Shown piece after piece: positions 45,994 through 55,797 of a stretch of DNA of 64,000 bases. Made by a program: the position numbers and the translations under genes. Location: the NCBI RefSeq assembly GCF_017305915.1, contig NZ_JAFKJN010000026.1, positions 1 through 64,000 on the forward strand, written 5' to 3'. Under the pieces are notes generated by a model that ran no database searches, was not told where the DNA came from, and saw only the letters and a list, made by a program, of their open reading frames with translations. Origin of the DNA: Reyranella sp. (GTDB lineage: Bacteria > Pseudomonadota > Alphaproteobacteria > Reyranellales > Reyranellaceae). Numbering within the stretch: position 1 is the stretch's first letter; each line of letters opens with the position of its first letter.

Positions 45994-48147
45994 ATGGCCT
46001 TCGTCCCCGACTCACCCACAGCTCCGTCTGCTGAAGTCGCCGACCCGGCGCACCAGGACGCGTATGTCCGCGCCGAGCTCATCCGCCGGTTGTTCGAGGG
46101 GTCGCGCCAGTCGCGCTACTTCTCGTTCGTGCTGTGGCCGGTGATCGCGGCGATCTACTGGCGCCAGATCGACCTCACCGAGCTGATCCCGCCGTTCGTG
46201 GCGCATCTCGCGATCACCGTCGCCTTCGACGTCCTGCGCCGCAAGTTCACCGCGGCCGATCCGCCGGATGAAGAGGTGGCGCGCTGGGGGGTGTGGTTCG
46301 CCGCGCTCTCGTTCCTCGCCGGCGCCTGCTGGGGCTGGGCGGGCTTCATGCTGGCGGCCAAGGAGTACGAGCTGCAGCGCATGCTGCTCGGGCTGGTGCT
46401 GCTCGCCACCATCACCACCGCGGTGCCGATCCGCTCGGCCCATCCGCCGACCTTCTATACCTTCGCCGTCGCCACGACCGCGCCGCTGCTGTTCGTGCTG
46501 CTGGTCTCGGTCGATCCCTTCTACAAGCTGGTCGGCATCGCCGGCGGCGCCTATGTCGCGCATCTGATGGCCTATGTGCGCGACGTCCATCGCTGGCAGT
46601 ACGACAACATCGCGCTCGCCTACCAGAAGGAAGAGCTGGCCCGCCGCCTGCAGGTCGCCTACGACGAGGAGCGCGAGGCGCGCGCCACCGCCACCGCGGC
46701 GCAGCGCGAGGCCGAGCAGGCCAACCAGGCGAAGTCGACCTTCCTCGCGACGGTCAGCCACGAGATCCGCACGCCGATGAACGGCGTGCTGGGCATGGTC
46801 GACATCCTCGACCACACGCCGCTCAATGCCGACCAGCGCGATTCGCTGGCCACCATCCGCTACTCCGCGTCGGCGCTGCTGAGCATCATCGACGACATCC
46901 TCGACTTCTCGAAGATCGAGGCCGGCCGCCTCGAGCTCGAGCGCCTCGAACTGTCGACCGTCGAGCTGGTCGAGGGTGTCGCCGAGGCGCTGGCGCCGCA
47001 AGCCGCATCGAAGGGTTTGAAGCTCGCGGCCTACGTCGCGCCCGATGTGCCGGAGCGCGTGATGGGCGATGCGCTGCGCCTGCAGCAGATCCTGTTCAAC
47101 CTGTTGGGCAACGCGCTGAAGTTCACCGAGTCTGGCTCGGTGCGCCTGTCGGTGGAGCGGACGAGCGACAGCATGCTCTGCATCAAGGTCGCCGACACCG
47201 GCATCGGCCTCACCGCCGAGCAGCGCGACCGGCTGTTCCAGCCGTTCGTGCAGGCCGACAACACCACGACGCGCCGTTTCGGCGGCACCGGGCTCGGCCT
47301 GTCGATCGTGCGCCGTCTCGCCGAGGCGATGGGCGGCGGCGTCTCGGTCGAAAGCACCATCGGCGTCGGCTCGACCTTCGCCGTCACCGTGGCGCTCGAC
47401 GCGGTGCCGGCCGTGGCGCCGGAGGTGCGGCCGCCCTCTGTCCGGACACTCGACGGCCTGCCGCTGGTGCTGTCGCTGCCCGATGCCGCCGAGGGCCGGG
47501 CGATCGCGCGCTATCTCGAGGATGCCGGTGCGCGGGTAGTGGTCGAGGCGACCGGCTCGTTCGTCGGCATCCGGCTGGCGGGCTCCAACAATGCCGTGCG
47601 CGTGCAGATGCTCGATGCGCCGACCAACGGCGCGCCGGGCCTGGCGCGGCCGTGGCGGCGCGAGGCGCTGGTGCGGGCGGTGGCTCGGGCCTTCGGCCGC
47701 AACGTTCCGGAGCTGGTCGTCGCGGCGCCGGCGCCCGAGCCCGCGAAGCTCGGCGGCCGCGTGCTGGTGGTCGACGACAATTCGGTCAACCGCCGCATCC
47801 TCGCCCGCCAGGTCGAGCTGGCGGGCGCCTCGACCGACACCGCAGCGGGCGGCGAGGAGGCGCTCGAACTGATGCGGCGCGGCCACTACGACCTGGTGCT
47901 GGCCGACCTGCAGATGCCGGGCATGGACGGCTTCGAGCTGGCGAGCCGCATCCGCGCCCGCGAGCAGGAATCGCGTCTGCAGCGCGTGCCGATCCTCGCC
48001 ATCACGGCGAGCGCCCTGGAGGATCACGAGGTCCAGACTCGCGAGGTCGGCATGGACGGGCTGGTCACCAAGCCCGTCGGCATCGAGCAGCTGCGCGCCA
48101 CGCTCGATGTCTGGCTCAAGGACGCGCGGACCGAGAGAGCGGCATGA
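45994..48147 (+). CDS. Hybrid histidine kinase
   Basis: A 717-residue kinase. Residues about 40-200 form a five- to six-helix membrane sensor (FSFVLWPVIAAIYWRQIDLT, LAGACWGWAGFMLAAKEYEL). A coiled coil leads to HisKA with H256 in ATVSHEIRTPMNGVLGM, ATPase boxes NLLGNALKF, DTGIGL, FGGTGLGLSIVRRL, a second, degenerate receiver-like segment, and a C-terminal receiver with D638 in LVLADLQMPGMDGF. Its stop overlaps the HPt gene (ATGA). Phosphate would pass H256, D638, the HPt His, then the OmpR-type regulator. Confidence 0.92.
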   Translation: MAFVPDSPTAPSAEVADPAHQDAYVRAELIRRLFEGSRQSRYFSFVLWPVIAAIYWRQIDLTELIPPFVAHLAITVAFDVLRRKFTAADPPDEEVARWGVWFAALSFLAGACWGWAGFMLAAKEYELQRMLLGLVLLATITTAVPIRSAHPPTFYTFAVATTAPLLFVLLVSVDPFYKLVGIAGGAYVAHLMAYVRDVHRWQYDNIALAYQKEELARRLQVAYDEEREARATATAAQREAEQANQAKSTFLATVSHEIRTPMNGVLGMVDILDHTPLNADQRDSLATIRYSASALLSIIDDILDFSKIEAGRLELERLELSTVELVEGVAEALAPQAASKGLKLAAYVAPDVPERVMGDALRLQQILFNLLGNALKFTESGSVRLSVERTSDSMLCIKVADTGIGLTAEQRDRLFQPFVQADNTTTRRFGGTGLGLSIVRRLAEAMGGGVSVESTIGVGSTFAVTVALDAVPAVAPEVRPPSVRTLDGLPLVLSLPDAAEGRAIARYLEDAGARVVVEATGSFVGIRLAGSNNAVRVQMLDAPTNGAPGLARPWRREALVRAVARAFGRNVPELVVAAPAPEPAKLGGRVLVVDDNSVNRRILARQVELAGASTDTAAGGEEALELMRRGHYDLVLADLQMPGMDGFELASRIRAREQESRLQRVPILAITASALEDHEVQTREVGMDGLVTKPVGIEQLRATLDVWLKDARTERAA

Positions 48148-48476
48148 GCGCCTACGATCGCAGCAAGCTGGTCGAGCTGTTCGGCGGCGATCCGTCCACC
48201 ATCGCCGCGGTCGAGCGCGAGTTCTACGACACCGCCCGCGACGTCGCGCGCGAGATCGCCGCGACCGAGGATCTCGGCACCATCGCGCGCGCCGCCCATC
48301 GCCTGAAGGGCGCCTCCGGCATGATCGGCGCCGCGCCTTTGCACGCCATCGCCGAGGCGGTCGAGCGCGCCGCCAAGGCGCAGGACCTCGACCAGGTCCG
48401 CGGCCTGCACGACCGTTTCTGCGGCGAGGTGGTGAAGGTCGCCGAGCAGGCGGGGCTGCCGGCGGAGCAGCTCTAG
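48144..48476 (+). CDS. HPt domain phosphotransfer protein
   Basis: A 110-residue histidine phosphotransfer protein: all-helical, with the phospho-acceptor H52 in AAHRLKGASGMIGAAPLHAI and the following AEAVERAAKAQDLDQV helix. It is the free-standing third step of a phosphorelay and overlaps the hybrid kinase stop by 4 bp, so it is translationally coupled to it. Confidence 0.9.
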   Translation: MSAYDRSKLVELFGGDPSTIAAVEREFYDTARDVAREIAATEDLGTIARAAHRLKGASGMIGAAPLHAIAEAVERAAKAQDLDQVRGLHDRFCGEVVKVAEQAGLPAEQL

Positions 48477-48480
48477 GTGG

Positions 48481-50238
48481 TCATCCGCTGGCGGTCCGGC
48501 GGATCGCGGCCCAAAGGAGGTCGGGAGCCAGGGGTTTGTGCAGCACGGCATGTCCGCTCGCCGCGAGCTCCCGCAGCCGCTCCGGCGACGTGTCGCCGGT
48601 GACGATGAGAGCGGGAACGCGATAGCCCAAGTGAGCGATCGTCTGCTGGATGGCGTTCAGGCCGGTCAATCCGCCGGCCAATCGATAGTCGGCGATGATC
48701 AGATGCACCGAGGGCGTGCCGGCCCGGTCGTGGCGGCGGCAGAGTTCCTCCACGCTCGGCGCCACGTAGGCCCGATAGCCCCAGGCGGACAGCAACGCGG
48801 CAATGCCTTCGAGCCCTTGCAGGTCGTCATCCACCACCATGATGCCGAGCGCGCCCGACGCTTCCGGCTCTGGCCCGGCCATGCGGACCGCAGCCGCCGG
48901 CGCAGCGAGCGGCACGCGCACGGCGAAGGTCGAGCCCCTGCCGGGGGTGGAGCGTAAGGTCACCGCGTGGCCGAGCAGATCGGCCAGTCGCCGGACGATG
49001 GCGAGGCCTAGTCCCAGGCCCTGCTGGCGGTCGCGATGCGGATTGTGCAGCTGGGTGAACTCCTCGAACACGGCCTCGAGCTGGTCGGCCGGAATGCCCG
49101 GTCCGGTATCGACCACCTGGATCTCGATCGAATCGCCGCGGCGGCGGCAACCGATGAGCACGCGGCCACCGGGCGCGTAGCGCAGGGCATTGGACAGGAA
49201 ATTGTCGAGGATGCGCTTCAGCAGCGCGGGATCGCTGTCGACCCAGGCGTGGGACGTCACGACGCGAAGCGAGATGTCGCGGTCGCGCGCCTGGACGGCG
49301 AACTCTTCGCCGAGGCCGGAGATCAATTGGCCGAGCGCGAGCGGCCGCCGTTCCACCGGCACGAGCCCCGCATCGAGCCGCGACACGTCGATGAGACCGT
49401 GCAGCAGCCCGCCGAGCGAGCCGATGACCGCCTGCAGCCGGCCCGCAAGGCTTTGCGCTTCGGTACGGCGGACATCGCCCTTTCGCGCCAGGGCGGCGAG
49501 CGTCGCCGTGAAGAGACCGAGCGCATGGAGCGGCTGGCGCAGATCGTGGCTCGCGGCGGCGAGGAAGCGGGTCTTGGCCTGGTTGGCGGCCGTGGCGCGG
49601 TCGCGCTCCTGCTCCAGCCTCTCGACCAGCGCCACATTCTCGAACCGCAAGGCGACGGTCTCGCTGAGCGACCGGTAGTTGATCCGGCAGTAGTACAGGC
49701 TGACGACGATGAGGCAGGCCTGGAGGACCAGATAGAGAGAGAAGATCGGATCGTCCTGCATCATGCAGCGGATCGCGAAAGGCGCATGCATGGCGAGCAA
49801 TACTCGGGCATGGGCCGGCGGATGGGCCGCCACCGACGACACGCCGCCGCCCGACATGCCCGTGAGCACGATGCAGACGAAGGCGATGAGGTGAGGCTGT
49901 GCGGGAACGAAGCCGATCCAGCCGAGCGCGCCCCAGGACAGGCTCCACAGGATCGACAGCACGGTGAAGCGCCGCGCCCAGGTCGCGATGCCGGGACCGC
50001 CGGCGCTCCGGCGAAAATAGCGGCGCACCAGGAGCCAGCGCGCGCCCATCGTCGCCTGGATCGCGGCGGCCCAGATCAGGAGCTCCGCAACGGGTGCGGC
50101 ATTGCGCAGCACATAGACGACCGGCCACGGCACGACGAGGCTTGCGATCATCGAGCCGTAAGACTGTCGATAGAGAAAGTCGATCAGGGCCGCTTGAAAG
50201 CGCGCTTCTCTGCCTGCGTCGGTCTGCGATATGGTCAT
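48481..50238 (-). CDS. Membrane histidine kinase with C-terminal receiver
   Basis: A 585-residue kinase. Residues about 30-185 hold six hydrophobic helices (LVVPWPVVYVLRNAAPVAEL; LSLSWGALGWIGFVPAQPH area), then coiled coil, HisKA with H231 in AAASHDLRQPLHALGLF, ATPase (NFLSNALRY, DTGPGIP, GLGLGLAIVRRL) and receiver (IMVVDDDLQGLEG, LIIADYRLAGGLTG, VLHKPLAPDLL). The HisKA is of the RQPLHAL class like the kinase at 33386, which often pairs with NarL-type regulators; one starts divergently at 50258. Convergent with the HPt gene. Confidence 0.9.
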   Translation of the reverse strand: MTISQTDAGREARFQAALIDFLYRQSYGSMIASLVVPWPVVYVLRNAAPVAELLIWAAAIQATMGARWLLVRRYFRRSAGGPGIATWARRFTVLSILWSLSWGALGWIGFVPAQPHLIAFVCIVLTGMSGGGVSSVAAHPPAHARVLLAMHAPFAIRCMMQDDPIFSLYLVLQACLIVVSLYYCRINYRSLSETVALRFENVALVERLEQERDRATAANQAKTRFLAAASHDLRQPLHALGLFTATLAALARKGDVRRTEAQSLAGRLQAVIGSLGGLLHGLIDVSRLDAGLVPVERRPLALGQLISGLGEEFAVQARDRDISLRVVTSHAWVDSDPALLKRILDNFLSNALRYAPGGRVLIGCRRRGDSIEIQVVDTGPGIPADQLEAVFEEFTQLHNPHRDRQQGLGLGLAIVRRLADLLGHAVTLRSTPGRGSTFAVRVPLAAPAAAVRMAGPEPEASGALGIMVVDDDLQGLEGIAALLSAWGYRAYVAPSVEELCRRHDRAGTPSVHLIIADYRLAGGLTGLNAIQQTIAHLGYRVPALIVTGDTSPERLRELAASGHAVLHKPLAPDLLWAAIRRTASG

Positions 50239-50257
50239 GATGGTAGGTTCAGCGTCG

Positions 50258-50923
50258 ATGAGTACATCCAAGATTCGCCTGATCTTCGCTGACGACCATG
50301 CTCTCGTGCGCGAGGGGTTGAAGCTTCTCCTCGCCACGATCGACGGGCTCGAGCTCGTCGGCGAAGCAGGCGACGGCCCAAGCCTGGTCGATCTTCTAGC
50401 GCAATGTCCGGCCGATATCTTGGTGCTCGATCTCGGCATGCCCGGGCTACGCGGCCTGCCCGATGTTCGCGCGCTGCGCGTGCGATATCCGCATCTGAAG
50501 ATCCTGATCCTGACGGCCAATGGAGAGCCGCGCACGGTCGACGCCGCTCTCAAGGCCGGCGCCGACGGCTATCTGATCAAGAGCGGCGACCTGGGAGAGC
50601 TGCCGGAAGCCCTCGACGCGCTGCGGCGCGGCGAAAGCTATGTCAGCGCCGCGCTGCGGCCCCTGCTGGCGCTCCAGGCGCATGGCACGCCCTCGGCGGA
50701 GTCCGACTTCGCAGTCGCCTCGCCGGTTCCGCTGACCCGCCGCGAGCGCGAGCTGCTCGTGCTCATCGCGCGCGGCGCGACCGCCCGCGATGTTGCGGCC
50801 CGGCTCGGCATCAGCCCGCTCACCGCCCGCAAGCATCGCGAGAACCTGATGCGCAAGCTCGATCTGCACAGCGCCGCGGAACTCGCGGCCTTCGCGGTGC
50901 GGCTTGGCCTGCCCGTGGGGTAG
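50258..50923 (+). CDS. NarL/LuxR-family response regulator
   Basis: A 221-residue regulator: receiver IRLIFADDHALVREGLKLLL with D58 in LVLDLGMPGLRGL and GADGYLIKSGDLGEL; LuxR-type HTH LTRRERELLVLIARGATARD with ISPLTARKHRENLMRKLDLH. ATG 50258 is separated from the divergent kinase start by only 19 bp, so promoters must overlap coding sequence. Ends 21 bp before the convergent autotransporter gene. Confidence 0.9.
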   Translation: MSTSKIRLIFADDHALVREGLKLLLATIDGLELVGEAGDGPSLVDLLAQCPADILVLDLGMPGLRGLPDVRALRVRYPHLKILILTANGEPRTVDAALKAGADGYLIKSGDLGELPEALDALRRGESYVSAALRPLLALQAHGTPSAESDFAVASPVPLTRRERELLVLIARGATARDVAARLGISPLTARKHRENLMRKLDLHSAAELAAFAVRLGLPVG

Positions 50924-50944
50924 ATCGCACAAGTCGACTCATCG

Positions 50945-53900
50945 TCACCACGTCATGCGCAGGCCGACCGAGAGCGCGTGATTGTCGGACCCGCCGCCGA
51001 TCTCGCCGTCGTATCGGGCGTAGAGGCGGGTGGCGTCGCCGACTGGCAGGTTGGCCGAGAAGCCGATCGCGGCGGAATCGCGCTGCGGCGTGGCGCCATA
51101 GACCGTGAAGGGCGTTCCGGGAGCGCCGGCGAAGGCCGCCGTCATCGGTCGCGCGGTGTCGGCGTGCTCGTGCGTCCAGCCGAGCCGCACGGTCAGCGCC
51201 GCACCGCCGATCGTGCCGTCGAGCGCCGCGCCAAGGGTAGTGCGCAGCGAGGTCGTGGTCTGCTGCGCCACGCTGAGGTTGAGGGAGTCGGCCCCGGTCT
51301 CGGTGAAGCCGTTGCTGCTGCTGCTGGCCGCCTGCAGGCGGACGAACGGCGTCACCGCGGCGGCGGCCGGCTCATAGAGGCCGATCCTGTAGCCGGTCTC
51401 GAGCTGGCCCTGCAGCTGGTTGCCGCCGCCGCCGCCCGTGGCGATGCGCGGCGCCAGGCCGGGAACCAGGATCGTGCGGCGCATCCGGTTGTCGGTATAG
51501 GCGTAGCCCAGCAGCGCGTCGGCGTAGAAGCCGGCGTCGTGGAACGAGCCGTAGAGGGTGGCGCTGTAGCTGTTGGAATTGACGCTGCCCTCGAAGCCCC
51601 TGGTCCACTGCGTACCGGTGGCGTAGCCGAGGCCGAGGCCTGCCAGGAAGCGCGGGTCGAAGCGATAGTCGATGCCGGCGACGGTGCCGCCGAAATTGTA
51701 GGAGAGCGTCGCGCTGTTGCCGTTGCCCGCCACGCTGCCGAAGCCGCCGACGGCGGAAAGCCACGCGCTCCACGGCGAGGGATGGGCGGCGTCGCAGGCG
51801 GACTCGCAGGCTTCCGCCAGCGCCACGCGCGTGCCGCCGCCGTCGCCGCGGCTGGCGGCGATCTGCTGGCCGACGGCGTTCAGGAAGGCGAGCCCGTTCT
51901 GCAGGTTGGCGGTGCCCAGGTTGGCATAGGGTTGGCCGCTGATCGCGTCGAGCGCACGCGGGCCCTGGGCAGTGCCGAGGCCCGCGATGGCGTTGAGCAC
52001 GTTGTTGAAGTCGCCGGTCGCCGACAGGTTGGCCCGGTCGAGCGCGGCGCCGACCGACTTCTGGTTGCCCGTCTGGCCGCCCGTGGCGAAGGCGCTCTGC
52101 GTCATGAGCAGGGTGAGGAAGACGTTGTCGGCGTCGTACTGCAGCGTCGGCACGAGGAAGGCAAGGTTGCTGGCCACGCCGGCGTAGGCGCCGTTGATGC
52201 CGCGGCTGGCGCTGAGGATGGTGTAGGTCGTGTTGCGCGCGTAGGCGCCCGGCGCTGCCAGCACTTGCACGCTGCCGCCCAGCGTCGCCGTGCCGGAGAC
52301 GTTCAGCCGGTCGCTCTGGCCCGCAGCATTGGCCTCGACGACGTAAGTGCCGCCGGTGCCCTGCGCATAGTTGCCGTTGACCGTCAGCGTGCCGATCGAA
52401 TTGCCGGGCGCGAGGACGCCGTTGTTGATGACATCGCGCGTGATGATGCCGCTGCCGCCGAGCATGCCGCCGCTATCGACGGTGATGCCGCTGCCGAGGC
52501 GGCCATTCACGATGAGTCCGCCGGCCGCGACGGTCGTGTTCCCGGCGCTGACGACGGTGTCGATGATCCAGGTGCCGGTGCCGCGCTTGATCAGCTGTCC
52601 GGCGAAGCTGGTCGTGCCCGTGACGGCCTGCGAATAGGCCTGGGCGCCGGTTCCGTCGAGGGTCAGGGTCGAGGCACCGTTCGCGCCGATGTACAGATTG
52701 CCCTGGATGCTGGACCCGCTGAACAGCGTGACCTGGTTGGCGGGGTCGTTCCTGGAGCGGTCCAGATCGACATTGCCGATGATGGTGCCGGCGTTGTTCA
52801 GCGTGGCGGAGCCGCCGTCGACCTGGACGGCCGCGAGGCCGCCCTGGATCGTCGAAGCGGCGCCATTGGTCACCGTCCCGCCGGCGCCCAGCACGACACC
52901 CGTCTCGACACCGCGGATCGTTCCGCCGCCGGTGTTGGCGATCGAGCCCGTTGCCCCCAGGATGAAGGCGCCTCTACTGTCGCTGTCGGTGCCGGTGATC
53001 GTTCCGCCCTGGTTGGCGATCGTGCCGCCTGCATACAGCGCCACGCCGACCCAGCCTGCCGTGATCGTCCCGCCATTGGAATTCGTCACCGAGCCCGTCG
53101 TACCCTGGATGACGGCGCCATAGCTTCCAACGTCGGTCGCCTTGATCGTCCCGCCTTCATTGGTGATCGTGCCGCCCGCCCTCAGGTCCACGCCGCCGAT
53201 GCCACCCAGGATCGTGCCGGTATTGCGGTTGATGGCAGTGGCCAGGCCTGCGGTGGACTCGACGGCCCATTGTCCCGTGACGGCGTAGGAGATCGTGCCG
53301 GCGTTATCGAGTGCGCCGCCGTTGTTCAGGAAAACGTGGTTTCCGACGGTAATGCCGCTGTCGATCTTCAGGGTTGCAGCCTGGTTCGCACTGTTGTCGA
53401 CCGTGACGGTTCTGCTGCCCAGGGCGGAATTGCTGGCTACTTCCAGCGTGCCGCCGTCGACCCGGGTGCCGTTGGAAAAGGTGCCGGTGCCACCGAGCAC
53501 GAGCGTGTCCGGGCCGTTCTTGACCAGGCCGCCGCTGCCCGTGATCGCGCCGCTGAAATTGCCGCTGTTGATCGTGAGCGTCTGGCCGCCATTGGCGACG
53601 GTGCCGGCGCCCTGCAGGTTCTTGACGGTGCCGGCATGGCCGTTGAAATCGAGCGTAGCGCCAGCGTCGACCGTGGTCGAGGACACGATAGAGGTTAAGG
53701 CGGAGAGAACGTTGCCATCCTTGAGCGTGCCCCCTGCGACGACGATGGCGGAGTCGCCGGTAAGCGTAGCAACGGAGAGCGCGAGGACAACCGTGCCGGT
53801 GTCGGCCGTGCTGCCGAACACCGCTGTAGAGCGCTGGAGGTTGAATGGCCCTGCGATCGTGAGTGTCGTGCCGCTTGCGGCCGCGATAGTGCCGCTGCTG

Positions 53901-55678
53901 CCGGGCGCGACGGCCACCTGGTTGCCGAGGCTGAGATTCGCCTTGCCGAGCAGCTTGCCGCCGTTCAGCGTGATGGCGCCGCTGCCCGGTGCCTGGCCGT
54001 TGGTTATGGCAAGCGTGCCGGCATTGACGGTGGTGCCGGCGGTGTAAGTGTTGGTGCCCGACAGGGTGAGGGTGCCGGTGCCGGTCTTGGTGAGGCCGGT
54101 CTGGGCCGCGCCATCCTGAATGACGCCGGAGAAGGTGGTCGAGCCGTTGTCGCCGCCGGCGGTCAGGGTGGCGGTATTGGGTCCGCTGTTGGTGACGGTA
54201 CCCGAGCCGGCGAGCGAGCCGATGGTCTGGTTGTAGCCGCCGAGGTCGAGGATGGTAGCGGTGCTCACCGTCGTCGCGCTGTTCGCCGAGAAGGCGTTCG
54301 CCGCGCCGCCCCGAAGCGTGCCGCTCAGGATCGTGGTGGCGCCGCTGTAGGTGTTGACGCCCGACAGGACCAGCGTGCCGGTGCCGCCCTTCTGCAGCGC
54401 CCAACTCCCGGCGTTGCTGCCCGTGCCGCCGCTGCCGGTCTGATCGGCAATGCCGTCGGATACGGTCTGGGTCTGACCGGTGCCGGACGAGAAGGTGAGC
54501 GTACCGCTGCCCTGCAGGAACATGCCGCTGCCGAAGGCCGAGCCGTTGGTGGTGCTGCTTGCGCCTGAGCCGCCGCTGACCGTGTTGCCGTTGACGGTGA
54601 GAGAGCCGGTCAAAGTGAGGTTGCCGCCGCCCTGGACGAAGATGGCGCCGCCCATGCCGGCTCCTCCGCCACCACCGGTGCCGCTTCCGTTGCCGCCGCC
54701 AAAGCCGCCACTGTTGCCGTTGGCTCCGCCGCCGCCGCCGAAGCCGCCCGTGCCGCTGCCTCCCCCACTACCGCCGCCAAAGCCGCCATTGCCTCCGCCA
54801 CCAGGACCGTTTCCGCCGCCGCCGCCGCCAAATCCGCCGGAACCGCCGGCTGCACCGGAGCCGTTGCTACCGCCGGCGCCGCCACTGCCGCCGCCGATGC
54901 CGCCGCCGCCGCCGCCGCCGCCATAGATGCTGGCGCTCGTGCCACCGCTGCTCTGGCCGCCACCCCCGCCGCCGCCGCCATTCAGGCCGCCGCTGCCGCC
55001 GGGATTGGTGCCGTTGGCGCCGGAGCCGCCGCTGCCGCCGGAGGCGATGCCGGTGGCGATGCCGGCACTGCCGGTGTTGCCCGTGGAGCCGCCGTCCGCC
55101 CCAACACCGAGTCCGCCGCCGCCGCCGCCGCTGTAGAGAGTGCTGTTGCCGCCATTGCCCCCCATGCCGCCACCGCCGCCCGAGCTGGTGCCGCTGCCGT
55201 CATTGGCCCCGCCGTTGCCGCCGACGGCCCGGTTGTTGTCGAGCGTGACGTTGCTCACCGTCACGTTGGCGCCGCTCGCCACGAACAGGGCGCCGCCCAG
55301 GCCCGCGCCGCCGCCGCCCAGGCCGCCTGTGCCGCCGGTGCCGCCCTGTGCCTTCGCGTTCTGGATGGTGAGGTCGCCGATCGCCACGGTGCCGGAATAG
55401 ACCAGCAGGCCGCGATAGGTGTTGCCGCCGTCCAGCGTATGGTTGTTGCCCACGATGGTGACGCTCTTCTGCACGATCGGCAGGTCGGCGGTCAGCGCGA
55501 CGTTGGCGTTGAAGACGATGCGATCGCCATTCTGCGCTCCGGTGGTCGGGTTGAGGGCGGCCACCAGGTCAGCCTGGTTGTTGATCGTGAAGTCCGTCGC
55601 CCGCGCGGAATGCGGTGTGAGACAGGTGCTGGCCAGAAGGACCGCCGCCAGGCCGCCGAGCCGATGGGAAGGACGCAC
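50945..55678 (-). CDS. Giant glycine-rich autotransporter
   Basis: A 1577-residue type V secreted protein. N-terminal signal peptide SHRLGGLAAVLLASTCLTPH with cleavage near ARA-TDF, a passenger starting DFTINNQADLVAALNPTTGA, then a region of about 250 residues almost entirely Gly, Ala, Ser and Asn. Repeated autotransporter-associated repeats follow (GLTKTGTGTLTLSGTNTYTA, GTLVLSGVNTYSGATTILSG). The last about 280 residues form a beta-barrel (WSAWLSAVGGFGSVAGNGNS through SVGLRMTW). GTG at 55678 has GAGGGAG eight bases upstream; ATG at 55702 is the alternative. Probably a surface adhesin or matrix protein, controlled by the neighbouring kinase/regulator pair (inference). Confidence 0.88.
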   Translation of the reverse strand: MRPSHRLGGLAAVLLASTCLTPHSARATDFTINNQADLVAALNPTTGAQNGDRIVFNANVALTADLPIVQKSVTIVGNNHTLDGGNTYRGLLVYSGTVAIGDLTIQNAKAQGGTGGTGGLGGGGAGLGGALFVASGANVTVSNVTLDNNRAVGGNGGANDGSGTSSGGGGGMGGNGGNSTLYSGGGGGGLGVGADGGSTGNTGSAGIATGIASGGSGGSGANGTNPGGSGGLNGGGGGGGGQSSGGTSASIYGGGGGGGGIGGGSGGAGGSNGSGAAGGSGGFGGGGGGNGPGGGGNGGFGGGSGGGSGTGGFGGGGGANGNSGGFGGGNGSGTGGGGGAGMGGAIFVQGGGNLTLTGSLTVNGNTVSGGSGASSTTNGSAFGSGMFLQGSGTLTFSSGTGQTQTVSDGIADQTGSGGTGSNAGSWALQKGGTGTLVLSGVNTYSGATTILSGTLRGGAANAFSANSATTVSTATILDLGGYNQTIGSLAGSGTVTNSGPNTATLTAGGDNGSTTFSGVIQDGAAQTGLTKTGTGTLTLSGTNTYTAGTTVNAGTLAITNGQAPGSGAITLNGGKLLGKANLSLGNQVAVAPGSSGTIAAASGTTLTIAGPFNLQRSTAVFGSTADTGTVVLALSVATLTGDSAIVVAGGTLKDGNVLSALTSIVSSTTVDAGATLDFNGHAGTVKNLQGAGTVANGGQTLTINSGNFSGAITGSGGLVKNGPDTLVLGGTGTFSNGTRVDGGTLEVASNSALGSRTVTVDNSANQAATLKIDSGITVGNHVFLNNGGALDNAGTISYAVTGQWAVESTAGLATAINRNTGTILGGIGGVDLRAGGTITNEGGTIKATDVGSYGAVIQGTTGSVTNSNGGTITAGWVGVALYAGGTIANQGGTITGTDSDSRGAFILGATGSIANTGGGTIRGVETGVVLGAGGTVTNGAASTIQGGLAAVQVDGGSATLNNAGTIIGNVDLDRSRNDPANQVTLFSGSSIQGNLYIGANGASTLTLDGTGAQAYSQAVTGTTSFAGQLIKRGTGTWIIDTVVSAGNTTVAAGGLIVNGRLGSGITVDSGGMLGGSGIITRDVINNGVLAPGNSIGTLTVNGNYAQGTGGTYVVEANAAGQSDRLNVSGTATLGGSVQVLAAPGAYARNTTYTILSASRGINGAYAGVASNLAFLVPTLQYDADNVFLTLLMTQSAFATGGQTGNQKSVGAALDRANLSATGDFNNVLNAIAGLGTAQGPRALDAISGQPYANLGTANLQNGLAFLNAVGQQIAASRGDGGGTRVALAEACESACDAAHPSPWSAWLSAVGGFGSVAGNGNSATLSYNFGGTVAGIDYRFDPRFLAGLGLGYATGTQWTRGFEGSVNSNSYSATLYGSFHDAGFYADALLGYAYTDNRMRRTILVPGLAPRIATGGGGGNQLQGQLETGYRIGLYEPAAAAVTPFVRLQAASSSSNGFTETGADSLNLSVAQQTTTSLRTTLGAALDGTIGGAALTVRLGWTHEHADTARPMTAAFAGAPGTPFTVYGATPQRDSAAIGFSANLPVGDATRLYARYDGEIGGGSDNHALSVGLRMTW
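54650..55340 (-). repeat. Low-complexity glycine-rich coding repeat in the autotransporter
   Basis: On the plus strand the DNA is an irregular series of CCGCCGCC and CCACCGCC tracts, encoding runs such as GGGGGGLGVGADGGSTG. Such tracts slip during replication and break PCR and short-read assembly, so length may vary between strains and in the published sequence. Confidence 0.7.
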
Positions 55679-55797
55679 TGCAAATACTCCCTCGATGCAC
55701 ACGAGGTGCTATCGGGGAGAGCGGGGCGGGGAAATACGGCATCTGCCGTATTTCGACAGTGGGAGGCGAAAGGTGGCGTTTCTGCCGCGCCTGCGCG

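Noticed and set aside
50978..53698. 906-codon plus-strand frame opposite the autotransporter
   Set aside because: Composition and repetitive VDxDG/AAxDR phrases reflect the antisense of passenger repeats. No known domain, no ribosome-binding site.
54480..54926. Proline-rich plus-strand frame over the glycine tract
   Set aside because: It is the antisense of Gly codons (GGC becoming GCC/CCG) and has no independent evidence.
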